DNA from: Sphingomonas sp. GM_Shp_1
GTDB taxonomy: Bacteria > Pseudomonadota > Alphaproteobacteria > Sphingomonadales > Sphingomonadaceae
DNA length: 64,000 nt
Assembly: GCF_026540895.1 (NCBI RefSeq)
Contig: NZ_JALNUR010000001.1
Location: 186,001-250,000, forward strand
Reading direction: 5' to 3'
Position numbers and translations under genes: made by a program. Position 1 is the first letter of the stretch. Each line of letters begins with the position of its first letter. Below, one piece after another: positions 18,641-27,951 of the stretch. The notes beneath the pieces were generated by a model. The model saw nothing but the letters and a program-made list of their open reading frames with translations. It did no database searches and was not told the origin of the DNA.

Positions 18641-19542
18641 AGCCGAGTGCCCGCCGGGATCGGAAAGCCGCGCAGCAAATCCTCGGCGCTCGATACGCCG
18701 CGTCCGGCGCGCTGGACGGTGATCGGGCGGATCGCACCTTCGCCACAGGCGATGGCCAGCCGGTCGTCCAGTACCTCGCCGACGGGACCCATCCCATCCT
18801 CGACCTCGGCGGACAGGACTTTGATCCGCTCCCCCTGATATTCGAACCAGGCGCCGGGGGCGGGGTGGAAGGCGCGGACCTGTCGCTCCAGTTCGACCGC
18901 GCTTCGGGTGAAGTCGAGCCGTGTCTCGGCCTTGTCGATCTTGGCGGCATAGGTGACGCCCTCGACCGGCTGGGGTCGGGGCGGATAGCGCTCCGGATCG
19001 GCGAGCACACGGACCATCAGTTCGGCCCCCATGGCGGCGAGTTCGTCGGTCAGCTCGCCGGTGGTCTTGCGCCCGATCCGGGCAGATCCCTCCAGCCGCA
19101 CCGGACCGGTATCGAGCCCCGCTTCCATCTGCATGATGCCGACGCCGGTTACCACATCGCCCGCCAATATCGCCCGCTGGATCGGCGCCGCGCCGCGCCA
19201 CCGGGGCAGCAACGAGCCATGGACGTTCAGGCACCCCAGGCGCGGCGCGGCCAGGATCGGCGGTGGCAGGATCAGGCCATAGGCCGCCACGACCGCGATA
19301 TCGGCACCGAACGCCGCGAAGCGCTGCTGCTCATCGGGATTGCGCAGGCTGACCGGGGTCAGGATCGGAATGCCCAACGCCTCCGCCGCCTGCTGCACTG
19401 GCGAGGCCACCAATTGCCGCCCGCGCCGTCCGCCGGGGCGCGGCGGCTGGCTATAGCTGGCGACGATCTCGTGTCCGGCCCGTGCCAGCGCTTCCAGAAC
19501 CGGGACGGCGAAGCCCGGCGTACCCATGAAGATGATCCGCAT
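18637..19542 (-). CDS. fmt: Methionyl-tRNA formyltransferase
   Basis: A 301-residue enzyme that formylates Met-tRNAfMet for translation initiation. The start [19 protein letters not shown] is canonical. The formyl-folate site [19 protein letters not shown] contains the catalytic His with the conserved Asn, and the catalytic Asp is in [11 protein letters not shown]-terminal OB-like domain follows. The ATG at 19542 is used although the frame stays open far upstream. It is divergent from recR-def, so deformylase and formyltransferase sit back to back rather than in one operon. Confidence 0.95.
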   Translation of the reverse strand: MRIIFMGTPGFAVPVLEALARAGHEIVASYSQPPRPGGRRGRQLVASPVQQAAEALGIPILTPVSLRNPDEQQRFAAFGADIAVVAAYGLILPPPILAAPRLGCLNVHGSLLPRWRGAAPIQRAILAGDVVTGVGIMQMEAGLDTGPVRLEGSARIGRKTTGELTDELAAMGAELMVRVLADPERYPPRPQPVEGVTYAAKIDKAETRLDFTRSAVELERQVRAFHPAPGAWFEYQGERIKVLSAEVEDGMGPVGEVLDDRLAIACGEGAIRPITVQRAGRGVSSAEDLLRGFPIPAGTRL

Positions 19543-19596
19543 GACCCATGTCTCTCTTCGCTGGCGGGATGGCGCGCAACCCCCTATCTGTTCGTC

Positions 19597-20193
19597 ATGG
19601 CATCCCCCGAGATCGAGGCGCTGACCCAGGCGCTGGCGCGTATTCCCGGCCTTGGCCCTCGCTCGGCCCGGCGCGCGGTTCTGCACCTGCTCAAGAAGCG
19701 TGAGGCGGCGCTGACCCCGTTGCTGACGGCGCTGGCGGCGGTGGAGGAGCGGCTGGAGACCTGTGCGGTGTGCGGCAATATCGATACCGCCAATCCTTGC
19801 GCCATCTGTGTCGATCCCCGGCGCGACGCGGGCGCGCTGTGCGTCGTCGAGGAGGTGGCCGACCTTTGGGCGCTGGAGCGGTCGCGGCTGTTTCCGGGGC
19901 GCTTTCATGTGCTGGGCGGACGGTTGTCGGCGCTGGAAGGCATCCGGCCCGAGGATCTGGCGATCGACGCCCTGGTCCGCCGGATCGAGGAAGGCGGGAT
20001 CGACGAGGTCGTGCTCGCCATGAACGCCACGCTGGAGGGGCAGACCACCGCGCATTACATCGCCGAGCGGATCGAGCGTTTTCCGGTCCGGGTGACTCAG
20101 CTGGCGCATGGCCTGCCGGTCGGGGGCGAACTCGACTATCTGGACGAAGGGACGCTGGCACAGGCGTTGCGGGCGCGGCGTCCGGTGATCTGA
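19597..20193 (+). CDS. recR: Recombination mediator RecR
   Basis: A 198-residue recombination protein that works with RecO (and RecF) to load RecA on gapped DNA. It has an N-terminal HhH ([17 protein letters not shown]), a four-cysteine zinc finger (Cys56, Cys59, Cys68, Cys71 in [16 protein letters not shown]), a Toprim domain with [13 protein letters not shown], and a C-terminal Walker-like region ending [16 protein letters not shown] 19597 fits the family start. It is followed by def after 45 bases. Confidence 0.95.
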   Translation: MASPEIEALTQALARIPGLGPRSARRAVLHLLKKREAALTPLLTALAAVEERLETCAVCGNIDTANPCAICVDPRRDAGALCVVEEVADLWALERSRLFPGRFHVLGGRLSALEGIRPEDLAIDALVRRIEEGGIDEVVLAMNATLEGQTTAHYIAERIERFPVRVTQLAHGLPVGGELDYLDEGTLAQALRARRPVI

Positions 20194-20238
20194 TGCGCCG
20201 TCTTGACGGTCCACGGCCCGCACCGTAGCGAAACCGTC

Positions 20239-20760
20239 ATGGCCATTCTTCCGATCGTCGAAGTTCCCGACCCCCGCCTGCGTCTCGTCTCCAAGCCCGT
20301 GGAGGCGGTCGATGACTCGATCCGTCAGCTTGTCACCGACATGATCGACACCATGTACGACGCACACGGCATCGGACTGGCCGCGATCCAGGTGGGCGTC
20401 GACAAGCGCGTGCTCGTCATCGATCTTCAGGAGGAAGAGGATGAGGAAGGCAAGCCGGTCAAGAACCCGCGCGCCTATATCAACCCCGAAATCCTGTCGG
20501 TCAGCGACGAATTGTCCACCTATAACGAGGGCTGCCTGTCGATCCCGGAGCAATATGCCGAGGTGAAGCGGCCCGCCAAGTGCCAGGTCCAGTGGCTGGA
20601 CGAAAAGGGCGAGGCGCATGAGGCCGAGCTGGACGGCCTGCTCGCCACCTGCATGCAGCATGAGATCGACCATCTGAACGGCGTGCTGTTCATCGATCAT
20701 GTCAGCCGGTTGAAGCGCGACATGCTGATGCGCAAGCTGACCAAGCTGCGCAAGGGCTGA
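20239..20760 (+). CDS. def: Peptide deformylase
   Basis: A 173-residue metalloenzyme that removes the formyl group from nascent proteins. All three family motifs are present: [10 protein letters not shown] (residues 45-54), EGCLSIP with metal ligand Cys99, and QHEIDHLNG with ligands His141 and His145 and catalytic Glu142. An acidic loop EEEDEEGK at about 65-72 lengthens the usual strand connection. It shares function with fmt, which is transcribed divergently two genes away. Confidence 0.96.
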   Translation: MAILPIVEVPDPRLRLVSKPVEAVDDSIRQLVTDMIDTMYDAHGIGLAAIQVGVDKRVLVIDLQEEEDEEGKPVKNPRAYINPEILSVSDELSTYNEGCLSIPEQYAEVKRPAKCQVQWLDEKGEAHEAELDGLLATCMQHEIDHLNGVLFIDHVSRLKRDMLMRKLTKLRKG

Positions 20761-20855
20761 CCCCAACCGCATAAATCGGGCGGGGTCGATTGACCCTATT
20801 CGATGTCGATCGTTCGTTCTATGTTCCGACCTGTCCTTGGTTCTGACAGGTTTAC

Positions 20856-22325
20856 ATGATGCCCGAATTGATCGTCGTCGCGCTTTTGGCGCTCTTGGTC
20901 GGGGGGCTGGCCGGCTGGCTGGCCGCGAAGCGTACCGCCGATAGCCTCGCCGCCGAACTGGCCACCGCAAAGGCCCGCGCGGCGGAGGTCGATCCACTGC
21001 GAGCCGCCCGCGATACGGCCGAGCGCGAGAAGAGCGAGGCGCTACAGGCACTGGCCGAACTACGCGGGCGTGCCGCCGATCTGGACGTGATCCGGGCGGC
21101 GCGCGACGCGGTGGAGGCGGAGCGCAACGTCGCGCTGCGCGAACTGGCGGAATTGCAGGCGCGCGCGCAGGAGCGCGAGGCGGCGCATGCCCAGACCTTG
21201 GAGGCGCTGGGCAAGGCGCGCGAACAGATCAACACGCAATTCGGCGAAGCCGCGGCGCGCGCACTGGAAGTCGCGCAGCGCCAGTTCCTCGAACGTGCCG
21301 AGGCGCGGTTCCGCCAGTCGGAGGAGGCGTCGGGGCAGACGCTCAAGGCGCTGCTCGACCCGGTCCACCAGCGGCTGCAACGCTATGAGGAGGGCGTGCG
21401 GAAGGTCGAGGACGAACGCCGCGACGCCTTCGGCGAGCTGAAGGGCCAGATCGAGGCGATGCGGATCGGGCAGGAGCGTGTCTCGGGCGAGGCGGCCAAG
21501 CTGGTCAACGCGCTGCGCAACGCCCCCAAGGCACGCGGACGCTGGGGCGAGCAGCAGCTTCGCAACGTGCTGGAAAGCTGCGGCCTGTCCGAACATGCCG
21601 ATTTCCAGACCGAGGTCAGCGTGGCGGACGGCGAGGGCGGGCGGCTCCGCCCCGATGCGATCGTGCGCGTGCCGGGCGGCAAGGCGCTGGTCATCGATGC
21701 CAAGGTGTCGCTCAACGATTATCAGGACGCCTTCGGCGCGGTCGATGAGGTCGAACGGCTGGCGGGCCTGTCGCGCCACGCCGCCGCGATGCGCGCGCAC
21801 GTCAATGGCCTGGGCAATAAGAGCTATTGGAACCAGTTCGACGACGCGCCCGACTATGTCATCATGTTCGTTCCCGGCGAGCATTTCCTGTCGGCGGCGC
21901 TGGAGCATGACCCGACCCTGTGGGACTTCGCATTCGACAAGCGGGTGTTGTTGGCGACCCCGACCAACCTGATCGCCATCGCCCGCACGGTCGCGGCGGT
22001 GTGGCGGCAGGAGAAACTGGCGCAGGAAGCACGGCAGATCGGCGCGCTGGGCAAGGAGCTTTACGCGCGGCTCGCGGTGATGGGCGGCCATGTGTCGAAA
22101 CTGGGCAAGAATCTCGACACGGCGATGACGGCCTACAACGCCTTTGTCGGCAGCCTGGAAAGCCAGGTGCTCACCAGCGCGCGGCGGTTCGAGGCCCTGA
22201 ACATCGACACCGGCGGCAAGAGCATCGAACAGCCCCCCATTGGCGAACAGGCGACCCGTCCGCTGACCAAGCTGATGCCGGTCGCGGAATTGACGGACGG
22301 CGGCGAGGGGGCGGAGGTTTCCTGA
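20856..22325 (+). CDS. rmuC: DNA recombination protein RmuC
   Basis: A 489-residue protein. It has an N-terminal membrane anchor ([20 protein letters not shown]), a long coiled coil at about 28-200, then the RmuC nuclease-like domain with [38 protein letters not shown] and the late [21 protein letters not shown]. RmuC limits sequence inversions in E. coli and is predicted to be related to restriction endonuclease folds. It is probably in the same direction as recR-def but separated by a 95-base gap. Confidence 0.93.
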   Translation: MMPELIVVALLALLVGGLAGWLAAKRTADSLAAELATAKARAAEVDPLRAARDTAEREKSEALQALAELRGRAADLDVIRAARDAVEAERNVALRELAELQARAQEREAAHAQTLEALGKAREQINTQFGEAAARALEVAQRQFLERAEARFRQSEEASGQTLKALLDPVHQRLQRYEEGVRKVEDERRDAFGELKGQIEAMRIGQERVSGEAAKLVNALRNAPKARGRWGEQQLRNVLESCGLSEHADFQTEVSVADGEGGRLRPDAIVRVPGGKALVIDAKVSLNDYQDAFGAVDEVERLAGLSRHAAAMRAHVNGLGNKSYWNQFDDAPDYVIMFVPGEHFLSAALEHDPTLWDFAFDKRVLLATPTNLIAIARTVAAVWRQEKLAQEARQIGALGKELYARLAVMGGHVSKLGKNLDTAMTAYNAFVGSLESQVLTSARRFEALNIDTGGKSIEQPPIGEQATRPLTKLMPVAELTDGGEGAEVS

Positions 22326-22633
22326 CCTTCGTCGACGGTCGCGGGGGCTCGGGTTCGCGATGGTGACCGCCGATCGCAACGAGCGAAGTCGAAGGGCATG
22401 AGATTGCGCTCGCGGTTAGGGCGCGGCGTGGCCTTCGACTTCGCTCAGGCTGAACGGGGGTGGGGATGGTTTCAGGCGCCTTTGCGTCGCCCGGTCGCCA
22501 TATTTAGAACGCCCGGCATTCCTGAACCTCCGTTCGCACTGAGCGAAGTCGAAGTGCACGGGGTCGCGCTCGCGACTAAGGCGTGGCGCGGCCTTCGGCT
22601 TCGCTCAGACCGAACGGAAGCCCAAAACGGCGG
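22326..22633. repeat. Tandem pair of palindromic intergenic repeats (TTCGACTTCGCTCAG type)
   Basis: This 308-base gap between convergent rmuC and the SpoU methyltransferase holds no gene. It contains two tandem copies (about 22379-22457 and 22538-22617) of an element of about 80 bases. Each begins GAGCGAAGTCGAAG and ends CTTCGACTTCGCTCAG or its variant, followed by a CGAACGG-like end. The ends are inverted repeats of each other. The centres (GCGCTCGCGGTTAGGGCG and GCGCTCGCGACTAAGGCG) are also related, so the whole unit is duplicated. Probably a sphingomonad REP-like family. Confidence 0.75.
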
Positions 22634-23446
22634 TCACCCCGCCTTTGCGCCACCTTGCTGGGCCAGCACCTCATAGGCCATCACCGCCGTGGCGACCGCC
22701 GCGTTGAGGCTATCCGCCTTGCCGAGCATCGGGATCTTGACCAGCGTATCGCAGGCGGCGGCATAGTCGTCCGGCATCCCTTGCGCCTCGTTGCCGGTCA
22801 GCAGGAAGGTCGGAGCCGAGTAACGCGCCGTGCGGTAATCCGAATCGGTATCGAGGCTCAGGCCGACCAACTGCCCCGGCCCCTGGCGCAGCCAGTTCAG
22901 GAAAGCCTGCCACTCGCAGCGCACGATCGGCACGGTGAACAGCGCGCCCATGCTGGCGCGCACCGCCTCGACCGAGAAGGGGTCGACGCATTCGCCGATC
23001 AGGATCAGGCCGCCCGCACCGACCGCGTCCCCGGTGCGCAGGATGGTCCCCAGATTGCCCGGATCGCGCAGCCGTTCGGCCACCAGCCAGATGCCCGAGG
23101 ACGACCGGTCCAGCGTGTCGAGCGTGACCGCGAGTTCCTCGAACACCCCGACCACGGCCTGCGGATTGTCCTTGCCCGACAGCTTGGACAGGATGTCGGG
23201 CGTCGTCTCGATCGCCTCGCCCTCCGACGCTTCGACCGCGTCGATCAGTTCGCGCACCAGTGGATGGCCCGCCGATGGCTTGGCATAGAAGAGCAAGGTG
23301 GGCAGACGCCCCGTCTCGCGCGCCTCGGTCAGGATGCGCAGGCCTTCGGCGAGGAACTGGCGCGACTGCTTGCGGTGGCGCTTGTCGCGCAGGTCGCGGG
23401 CCCACTTGATCAGCGGGTTGGAATAAGCGGTAATCTCGCGGGGCAT
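22634..23446 (-). CDS. TrmH/SpoU-family RNA 2'-O-methyltransferase
   Basis: A 270-residue SPOUT methyltransferase. The N-terminal substrate-binding domain (KWARDLRDKRHRKQSRQFLAEG) is followed by the knotted SAM domain with motif 1 (AERLRDPGNLGTILRTGDAVG), motif 2 (FLLTGNEAQGMP) and motif 3 (IPMLGKADSLNAAVATAVMAYE). The substrate, 23S rRNA or tRNA, is not decidable from sequence. The start overlaps the HPr stop, so it is the last gene of the chvI-to-HPr unit, although its function is unrelated. Confidence 0.9.
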   Translation of the reverse strand: MPREITAYSNPLIKWARDLRDKRHRKQSRQFLAEGLRILTEARETGRLPTLLFYAKPSAGHPLVRELIDAVEASEGEAIETTPDILSKLSGKDNPQAVVGVFEELAVTLDTLDRSSSGIWLVAERLRDPGNLGTILRTGDAVGAGGLILIGECVDPFSVEAVRASMGALFTVPIVRCEWQAFLNWLRQGPGQLVGLSLDTDSDYRTARYSAPTFLLTGNEAQGMPDDYAAACDTLVKIPMLGKADSLNAAVATAVMAYEVLAQQGGAKAG

Positions 23447-23718
23447 CAGTCTTCGCCGAACTTGGCTTCCACGAGCGCGACCAGCGCCTCGACCGTCTCA
23501 CCGGCGCCGTCGCCTTCGGCGCTGATCGTGATGGTGTCGCCCATCGCGGCGCCCAGCATCATCAGGCCCATGATCGAGGTGCCCGTCACCATGCTGCCGT
23601 CCTTGCCGACCCGGACTTCGCAAGGCTGGCTGGAGGCGAGGGTGACGAACTTGGCGCTGGCGCGGGCGTGAAGGCCACGGCGGTTGGTGATGAGGACGGT
23701 CCGCGTCTGCTCCGTCAT
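23446..23718 (-). CDS. HPr-family phosphocarrier protein
   Basis: A 90-residue phosphocarrier with the active-site His17 in NRRGLHARASAKF and the regulatory serine region TGTSIMGLMML, the site that HprK phosphorylates. In alphaproteobacteria these proteins belong to a regulatory (non-sugar-transporting) PTS with EI-Ntr. Gene order places it after EIIA (ATGA overlap, 23715-23718) and before a SpoU methyltransferase. Together with HprK two genes upstream it forms a local Ser-P/His-P switch. Confidence 0.94.
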   Translation of the reverse strand: MTEQTRTVLITNRRGLHARASAKFVTLASSQPCEVRVGKDGSMVTGTSIMGLMMLGAAMGDTITISAEGDGAGETVEALVALVEAKFGED

Positions 23719-24131
23719 GCGGCGGCCTCGCCCAGCACTTCGGAGGCGACCGAGATATATTTGCGCCCCGCCTCGCGCGCGGCGGCGACGGCGTCGACCA
23801 CCTGCATCGACTTGCGCGCGGAACCCAGGCGGATCAGCATCGGCAGGTTCATCCCCGCGATCACTTCGACCCGGCCCCGCTCCATCAGCGAGATGGCGAG
23901 GTTGGAGGGGGTGCCGCCGAACAGGTCGGTCAGCACGATCACGCCGCGCCCCGCATCGACCGTGCCGATGGCGGCGGCGATGTCGGCGCGCCGTTCCTCC
24001 ATATCGTCCTCGGGCCCGATCGCGATGGTCGCGATCCGCTCCTGTGGGCCGACCACATGAATCATCGCGGTCACGAACTCATCGGCGAGCCGCCCGTGCG
24101 TCACCAGAACCAGACCGATCATGTCAGACAC
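23715..24131 (-). CDS. PTS mannose-type EIIA component
   Basis: A 138-residue EIIA of the mannose-type (ManX) family, with the active-site His in LVTHGRLADEF near residue 12 and the LTDLFGGTPSNLA loop. No EIIB, EIIC or EIID gene is nearby, so it should be a phosphoryl acceptor in a regulatory PTS rather than part of a permease. It is preceded by rapZ after 9 bases and overlaps HPr by four bases. Confidence 0.92.
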   Translation of the reverse strand: MSDMIGLVLVTHGRLADEFVTAMIHVVGPQERIATIAIGPEDDMEERRADIAAAIGTVDAGRGVIVLTDLFGGTPSNLAISLMERGRVEVIAGMNLPMLIRLGSARKSMQVVDAVAAAREAGRKYISVASEVLGEAAA

Positions 24132-24140
24132 GCATATCCA

Positions 24141-25052
24141 TCATTGCTTGGCCGGCCCGGCTTCCAGTGAGTCTTTCGGCACGGCACTCAAATCACGATG
24201 TACCACCGTGGGGGAAAAACCGTCCCGGCGCAACCGTCCCGCGATCCGTTCGGCGACATGGACGGAGCGGTGTCTCCCTCCGGTACACCCGATCGCGATG
24301 GTGATATAGGACTTGCCCGAGGCGATGTAGCGGGGGACCAGCGTTTCCAGCAGTGTCTCGATCTGGCCGAGCGAGGTTTCATAGGCCGGGTCGTGCCGGA
24401 TATAGTCGATCACGCCCTGATCCAGCCCGGTGCCGGGGCGCAACTCGGCGGACCAGTGGGGATTGCGCAGGAAGCGCATGTCGAACACCAGGTCGGCGTT
24501 GCGCGGCAGCCCCTTGGAAAAGCCGAAGGACATGACGGTCAGCACCGGCTCGCTCAGCCCTTCGACCGCATAATTGGCGCGGATCCACTGGCCCAGATCG
24601 TTGCTGGTCATGTTGGTCGTGTCGAGCAGCCGGTCGGCCATGTCGCGCAAGGGAGCGAGCAGGGTGCGCTCATGCGCGATCCCGTCATCGGCGGCGCGGT
24701 CCATCGCCAGCGGGTGACGGTGGCGCGTCTCGGCATAACGGCGCTTCAATTCCTCGCCGCCGCAATTGAGGAACAGCGTCTCGATCGCCAGATTGGGGCT
24801 CTCGTTCAGGCGGCGGATGCTCTGGGCGAGGTGCTCGGGGGCGAAGTCGCGGGTGCGCACGCCGATGCTGATCGCCAGCGGGCGGTTCTTTCCTTCCATG
24901 CCGCGCGGCGGTGCGGCTTCCAGCAGGCCGTCGAGCAGGAAGAGCGGCAGGTTGTCGACCACCTCCCACCCCAGATCCTCCAGCGTCTTCAACGTGGTGG
25001 AGGTGCCGGCGCCGGACATGCCGGTGACCAACAATATGCGTTTGCGATCCAT
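24141..25052 (-). CDS. rapZ: RapZ-family RNA-binding adaptor / nucleotide-binding protein
   Basis: A 303-residue protein of the RapZ (YvcJ) family. It has the KRILLVTGMSGAGTSTTLKT P-loop region, WEVVDNLPLFLL, and the C-terminal RNA- and metabolite-binding domain with MSFGFSKGLPRNADLVFDMR, AIGCTGGRHRSVHVAE and the family's basic tail. In E. coli RapZ targets the GlmZ sRNA to RNase E. In alphaproteobacteria its role is less clear. The P-loop lysine is replaced by Thr17 (GxSGxGTS rather than GxSGxGKS), so nucleotide binding may be altered. The start ATG overlaps the hprK stop. Confidence 0.92.
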   Translation of the reverse strand: MDRKRILLVTGMSGAGTSTTLKTLEDLGWEVVDNLPLFLLDGLLEAAPPRGMEGKNRPLAISIGVRTRDFAPEHLAQSIRRLNESPNLAIETLFLNCGGEELKRRYAETRHRHPLAMDRAADDGIAHERTLLAPLRDMADRLLDTTNMTSNDLGQWIRANYAVEGLSEPVLTVMSFGFSKGLPRNADLVFDMRFLRNPHWSAELRPGTGLDQGVIDYIRHDPAYETSLGQIETLLETLVPRYIASGKSYITIAIGCTGGRHRSVHVAERIAGRLRRDGFSPTVVHRDLSAVPKDSLEAGPAKQ

Positions 25053-25501
25053 CACGGACGGTCCTTGTGACGCTTGGCCAGTAATTCGACCTTGATCGGG
25101 GCCGAAGCGGGGAAGGGGTTCAGCCTGTAGAGCGGAAGTGTGACGCCCGCGATGACCCTTTCGGCGGGCTCGGGTAAGCGGTCTTTGGCCTCGGCGCTCA
25201 GGTCGATCACGAGGGATATGGTGGTCGCACGGCGATGCGCCAAGGTGACGATCCCCACGCCGCGAACCTCGATCAGCCCGGCGATCGTATCCGGCACCGT
25301 CGCGCGAAGGCGTTCGTTCAGGGCATCGACCCGGACATAGTCGTCGCTGACCAGGACCGCCCCCCGATCGATAAGACGAAGGGCAAGGTCCGACTTGCCC
25401 GCACCCGATGGTCCGCATAGCAACAGTCCGACCTCGCCGATTGCGATGCAGGTCGCGTGGACCAGCTCGTCCGCTCCGGCGGATGGCGCTTCCCCGATCA
25501 T
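25052..25501 (-). CDS. hprK: HPr kinase (short alphaproteobacterial form)
   Basis: A 149-residue HPr kinase that lacks the N-terminal domain of Firmicutes HprK, as is usual for alphaproteobacteria. It contains the P-loop GPSGAGKSDL (Lys36), the SDD catalytic acidic pair in LVSDDYVRV, and the GLIEVRGVGIV signature. It should phosphorylate the HPr serine in response to metabolites. It lies directly downstream of chvG with a 4-base overlap, the arrangement conserved in this class. Confidence 0.93.
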   Translation of the reverse strand: MIGEAPSAGADELVHATCIAIGEVGLLLCGPSGAGKSDLALRLIDRGAVLVSDDYVRVDALNERLRATVPDTIAGLIEVRGVGIVTLAHRRATTISLVIDLSAEAKDRLPEPAERVIAGVTLPLYRLNPFPASAPIKVELLAKRHKDRP

Positions 25502-27063
25502 AGGACGGGCGCCAGCGGCAGGCGGACGACGAAGCGGGCCCCGCTCAACCGATCCTCGCGCGATTCGACATGGATGCGGCCCTGATGCGCCTCGACGATG
25601 GTGCGCGCGATGGCCAGGCCCAGCCCCGAATGCTGGCCGAACCCTTCCGAACTGGGGCGGATCGAGTGGAAGCGGCGGAAGATCGCCTCGCGCGCGTCTT
25701 CGGGAACGCCCGGGCCTTCATCCTCGACCCGGACGACCAGATCGTCCTGCTCGCGCGACAGGCTGATCGCGACGACCGCCTCGTCGGGGGAAAAGGACAG
25801 GGCGTTGGAAATCAGATTCTCGAACACCCGCTCCAGTCGCGCGCCCTCGCCCGCGATGATCGCGGGGCCGGGTTCGGTGGAGTCGAAGCGCAGGCGGATG
25901 CCACGCTCGACCCCACGCGCCTCGCGCTGGTCGATCAGTCCGGCGAGCAGGGCGTGGAGATCGACCGGATCGAACTTGGCGCGGCTCAGCTGCGCATCGA
26001 GCCGCGAGGCATCGGATATGTCGGTGATCAGCCGGTCGAGCCGCCGCACATCGTCGCGGACGATCGCCAGCAACTGCGCCTGGAGATCGGGGTCGTGGAC
26101 CGTCTCCAGCGTGTCCACGGCGGAGCGGAGCGAGGCGAGGGGGTTCTTGAGCTCATGCGTGACGTCGGCGGCGAAGGCCTCGGTCGCGTCGATCCGGGCG
26201 CGCAGGGCCAGGCTCATGTCGGACAGCGCGCGGGCGAGCATCCCCAGTTCATCGCGACGATCGGGCAGGCGGGGCACCACGACCTCGCGCGCGCGCCCCA
26301 GCCGGACGCGGACGGCGGCGCGCGCCAGCCGTCGCAACGGACGGACGATGGTGCGGGCGAGGAACAGCGACAACAGCACCGAGATCAGCGCGACCAGCGC
26401 CAGGAGGACGCTCAGCCGGAACCGCTCGATCCGTACCGTCTCGGTGATGAAGCGCGCATTCTCGGTCGCCATGATCGCGCCGCCGCTGGGCAGGGCGGCG
26501 GCGGCGGTGATGACGGGGGTGCGATCGGGCGCGCGCCAGACCGAGGCGGAGATGCGCCCCGCCCGCGCCGCGCGGACATCGGGCCATTCCGCGCCTTCGC
26601 GCCGCTCGCGGTAGAGGGGGGGGCGGGCGGCGCCGACGACGGTATCGATCCCGGCGTCGAGGAAACGCGCGATCGACTGCCCCAGGTCCTGCTTGTCGGG
26701 ATCGCGCAGCACGACGTTGCGGATGCCCAAAGCGCGGCTGTCGCCGACCAGTCGCCCGGCCGCGTCGAACAGCCGGACCCGCGCGCCCGTATCCCGTGCC
26801 AGCCGCGTGACCAGCCGGTCGCGCTCCTCGCTCCGTACCGAGGTCAGCGCCTCGCCCATCAGGCGAACCTCGCGCAGCGACTGGGCGACGCGATTGTCGA
26901 GCAGCCGGGCGCGATAGGAGTCGAGATAGAAGAAGCCGCCGGCGAGCAGCAACAGGGCAAAGATGTTGATCGCCAGAATTCGCTGGGTCAGCGAAATCTG
27001 GCCCGACCAGCGCAACGCCAGGTCGGGGGCTTCACTCCTCGGAGAATCGGTAGCCGGCGCCAT
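25498..27063 (-). CDS. chvG: Two-component sensor histidine kinase ChvG
   Basis: A 521-residue envelope-sensing kinase. Transmembrane helices at about 28-47 and 218-238 flank a periplasmic sensor domain of about 170 residues. A HAMP domain follows, then HisKA with [18 protein letters not shown] (His303), and a HATPase with [11 protein letters not shown] and [20 protein letters not shown]. In alphaproteobacteria ChvG-ChvI (ExoS-ChvI, BatS-BatR) responds to acid or envelope stress and regulates exopolysaccharide. It overlaps chvI by 32 bases and hprK by 4. Confidence 0.92.
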   Translation of the reverse strand: MAPATDSPRSEAPDLALRWSGQISLTQRILAINIFALLLLAGGFFYLDSYRARLLDNRVAQSLREVRLMGEALTSVRSEERDRLVTRLARDTGARVRLFDAAGRLVGDSRALGIRNVVLRDPDKQDLGQSIARFLDAGIDTVVGAARPPLYRERREGAEWPDVRAARAGRISASVWRAPDRTPVITAAAALPSGGAIMATENARFITETVRIERFRLSVLLALVALISVLLSLFLARTIVRPLRRLARAAVRVRLGRAREVVVPRLPDRRDELGMLARALSDMSLALRARIDATEAFAADVTHELKNPLASLRSAVDTLETVHDPDLQAQLLAIVRDDVRRLDRLITDISDASRLDAQLSRAKFDPVDLHALLAGLIDQREARGVERGIRLRFDSTEPGPAIIAGEGARLERVFENLISNALSFSPDEAVVAISLSREQDDLVVRVEDEGPGVPEDAREAIFRRFHSIRPSSEGFGQHSGLGLAIARTIVEAHQGRIHVESREDRLSGARFVVRLPLAPVL

Positions 27064-27739
27064 AGAGCGTCTCGATGGCGTCGAATTCAGGGTCTACCTG
27101 CCGAAATTTGCGGCGCAGGCGCTTGATATGGCTGTCGATCGTGCGGTCGTCGACATAAATGTCGTCCTGATAGGCCGCGTCCATCAACTGATTGCGGGTG
27201 CGCACGATGCCGGGGCGCTGGGCCAGCGTCTCCAGGATCAGGAATTCGGTGACGGTAAGGGTGACGGGCTCGCCCTTCCACGTCACCCGGTGCCGCGCCG
27301 GGTCCATCGCCAGCGCGCCACGGGTCAGCGGCCCCTGCGCATCGGCGGCGGGCGTTCCCTGCGGCGTGCCGACATATTCCGACCGGCGCAGGATCGCACG
27401 GATGCGCGCGATCAGCAGCCGCTGAGAGAAAGGCTTGGCGATATAATCGTCCGCGCCCATCGCCAGGCCCAGCGCCTCGTCCAGCTCGTCATCCTTGCTG
27501 GTCAGGAAAATTACCGGGATCTGGCTCTTCTCACGCAGGCGGCGGAGCAGTTCCAGCCCGTCCATGCGCGGCATCTTGATATCGAAGATGGCCAGATCGG
27601 GGGGATTGTCGATCAGCGCCTTCAACGCCGCTTCGCCATCGGCATAGATTCGCGTGACGAACCCTTCGGCCTGAAGCGCGATCGATACGGATGTCAGGAT
27701 GTTACGGTCATCGTCGACCAGCGCGATCGTCGCCGTCAT
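27032..27739 (-). CDS. chvI: Response regulator ChvI, OmpR family
   Basis: A 235-residue regulator with receiver domain (IALVDDDRN, phosphoacceptor Asp53 in [13 protein letters not shown], Lys in IAKPFSQ) and a winged-helix DNA-binding domain ending [13 protein letters not shown]...[12 protein letters not shown] place the start at ATG 27739, because the upstream extension to 27808 reads into the regulatory gap. It is divergent from pckA, with the promoter region in between, and co-transcribed with chvG. Confidence 0.93.
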   Translation of the reverse strand: MTATIALVDDDRNILTSVSIALQAEGFVTRIYADGEAALKALIDNPPDLAIFDIKMPRMDGLELLRRLREKSQIPVIFLTSKDDELDEALGLAMGADDYIAKPFSQRLLIARIRAILRRSEYVGTPQGTPAADAQGPLTRGALAMDPARHRVTWKGEPVTLTVTEFLILETLAQRPGIVRTRNQLMDAAYQDDIYVDDRTIDSHIKRLRRKFRQVDPEFDAIETLYGAGYRFSEE

Positions 27740-27951
27740 GCGATCAACCCCAGACCATTGTCGTGCGAAGGAACCGCCATGCGCCTCGGTTAAGCCAAAG
27801 CGGGACACGGCTCAACCGTCTTTGCACATCCGCCTGTTTGACGTGTTAAACAAACGCGCTATGGATCGTGCAACGCATACCTATTCGCATGCGGTGAGAA
27901 ACGGTGCCCGGTCCATCGCGGTCGGCACCCCTGGGGAACGAGGAAGCTCTT
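27740..27951. promoter_or_regulatory. Divergent chvI / pckA regulatory region
   Basis: Two divergently transcribed genes share this 212-base gap. On the plus strand TTGACG (27838-27843) followed after 16 bases by TATGGA (27860-27865) is a plausible sigma-70-type promoter for pckA, with a near-palindrome TGTTAAACA inside it. On the minus side a TTAACC (GGTTAA on plus, about 27788) lies roughly 50 bases upstream of chvI. A GAGGAAGC ribosome-binding site sits before the pckA ATG. The promoter call rests on sequence similarity only. Confidence 0.45.
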
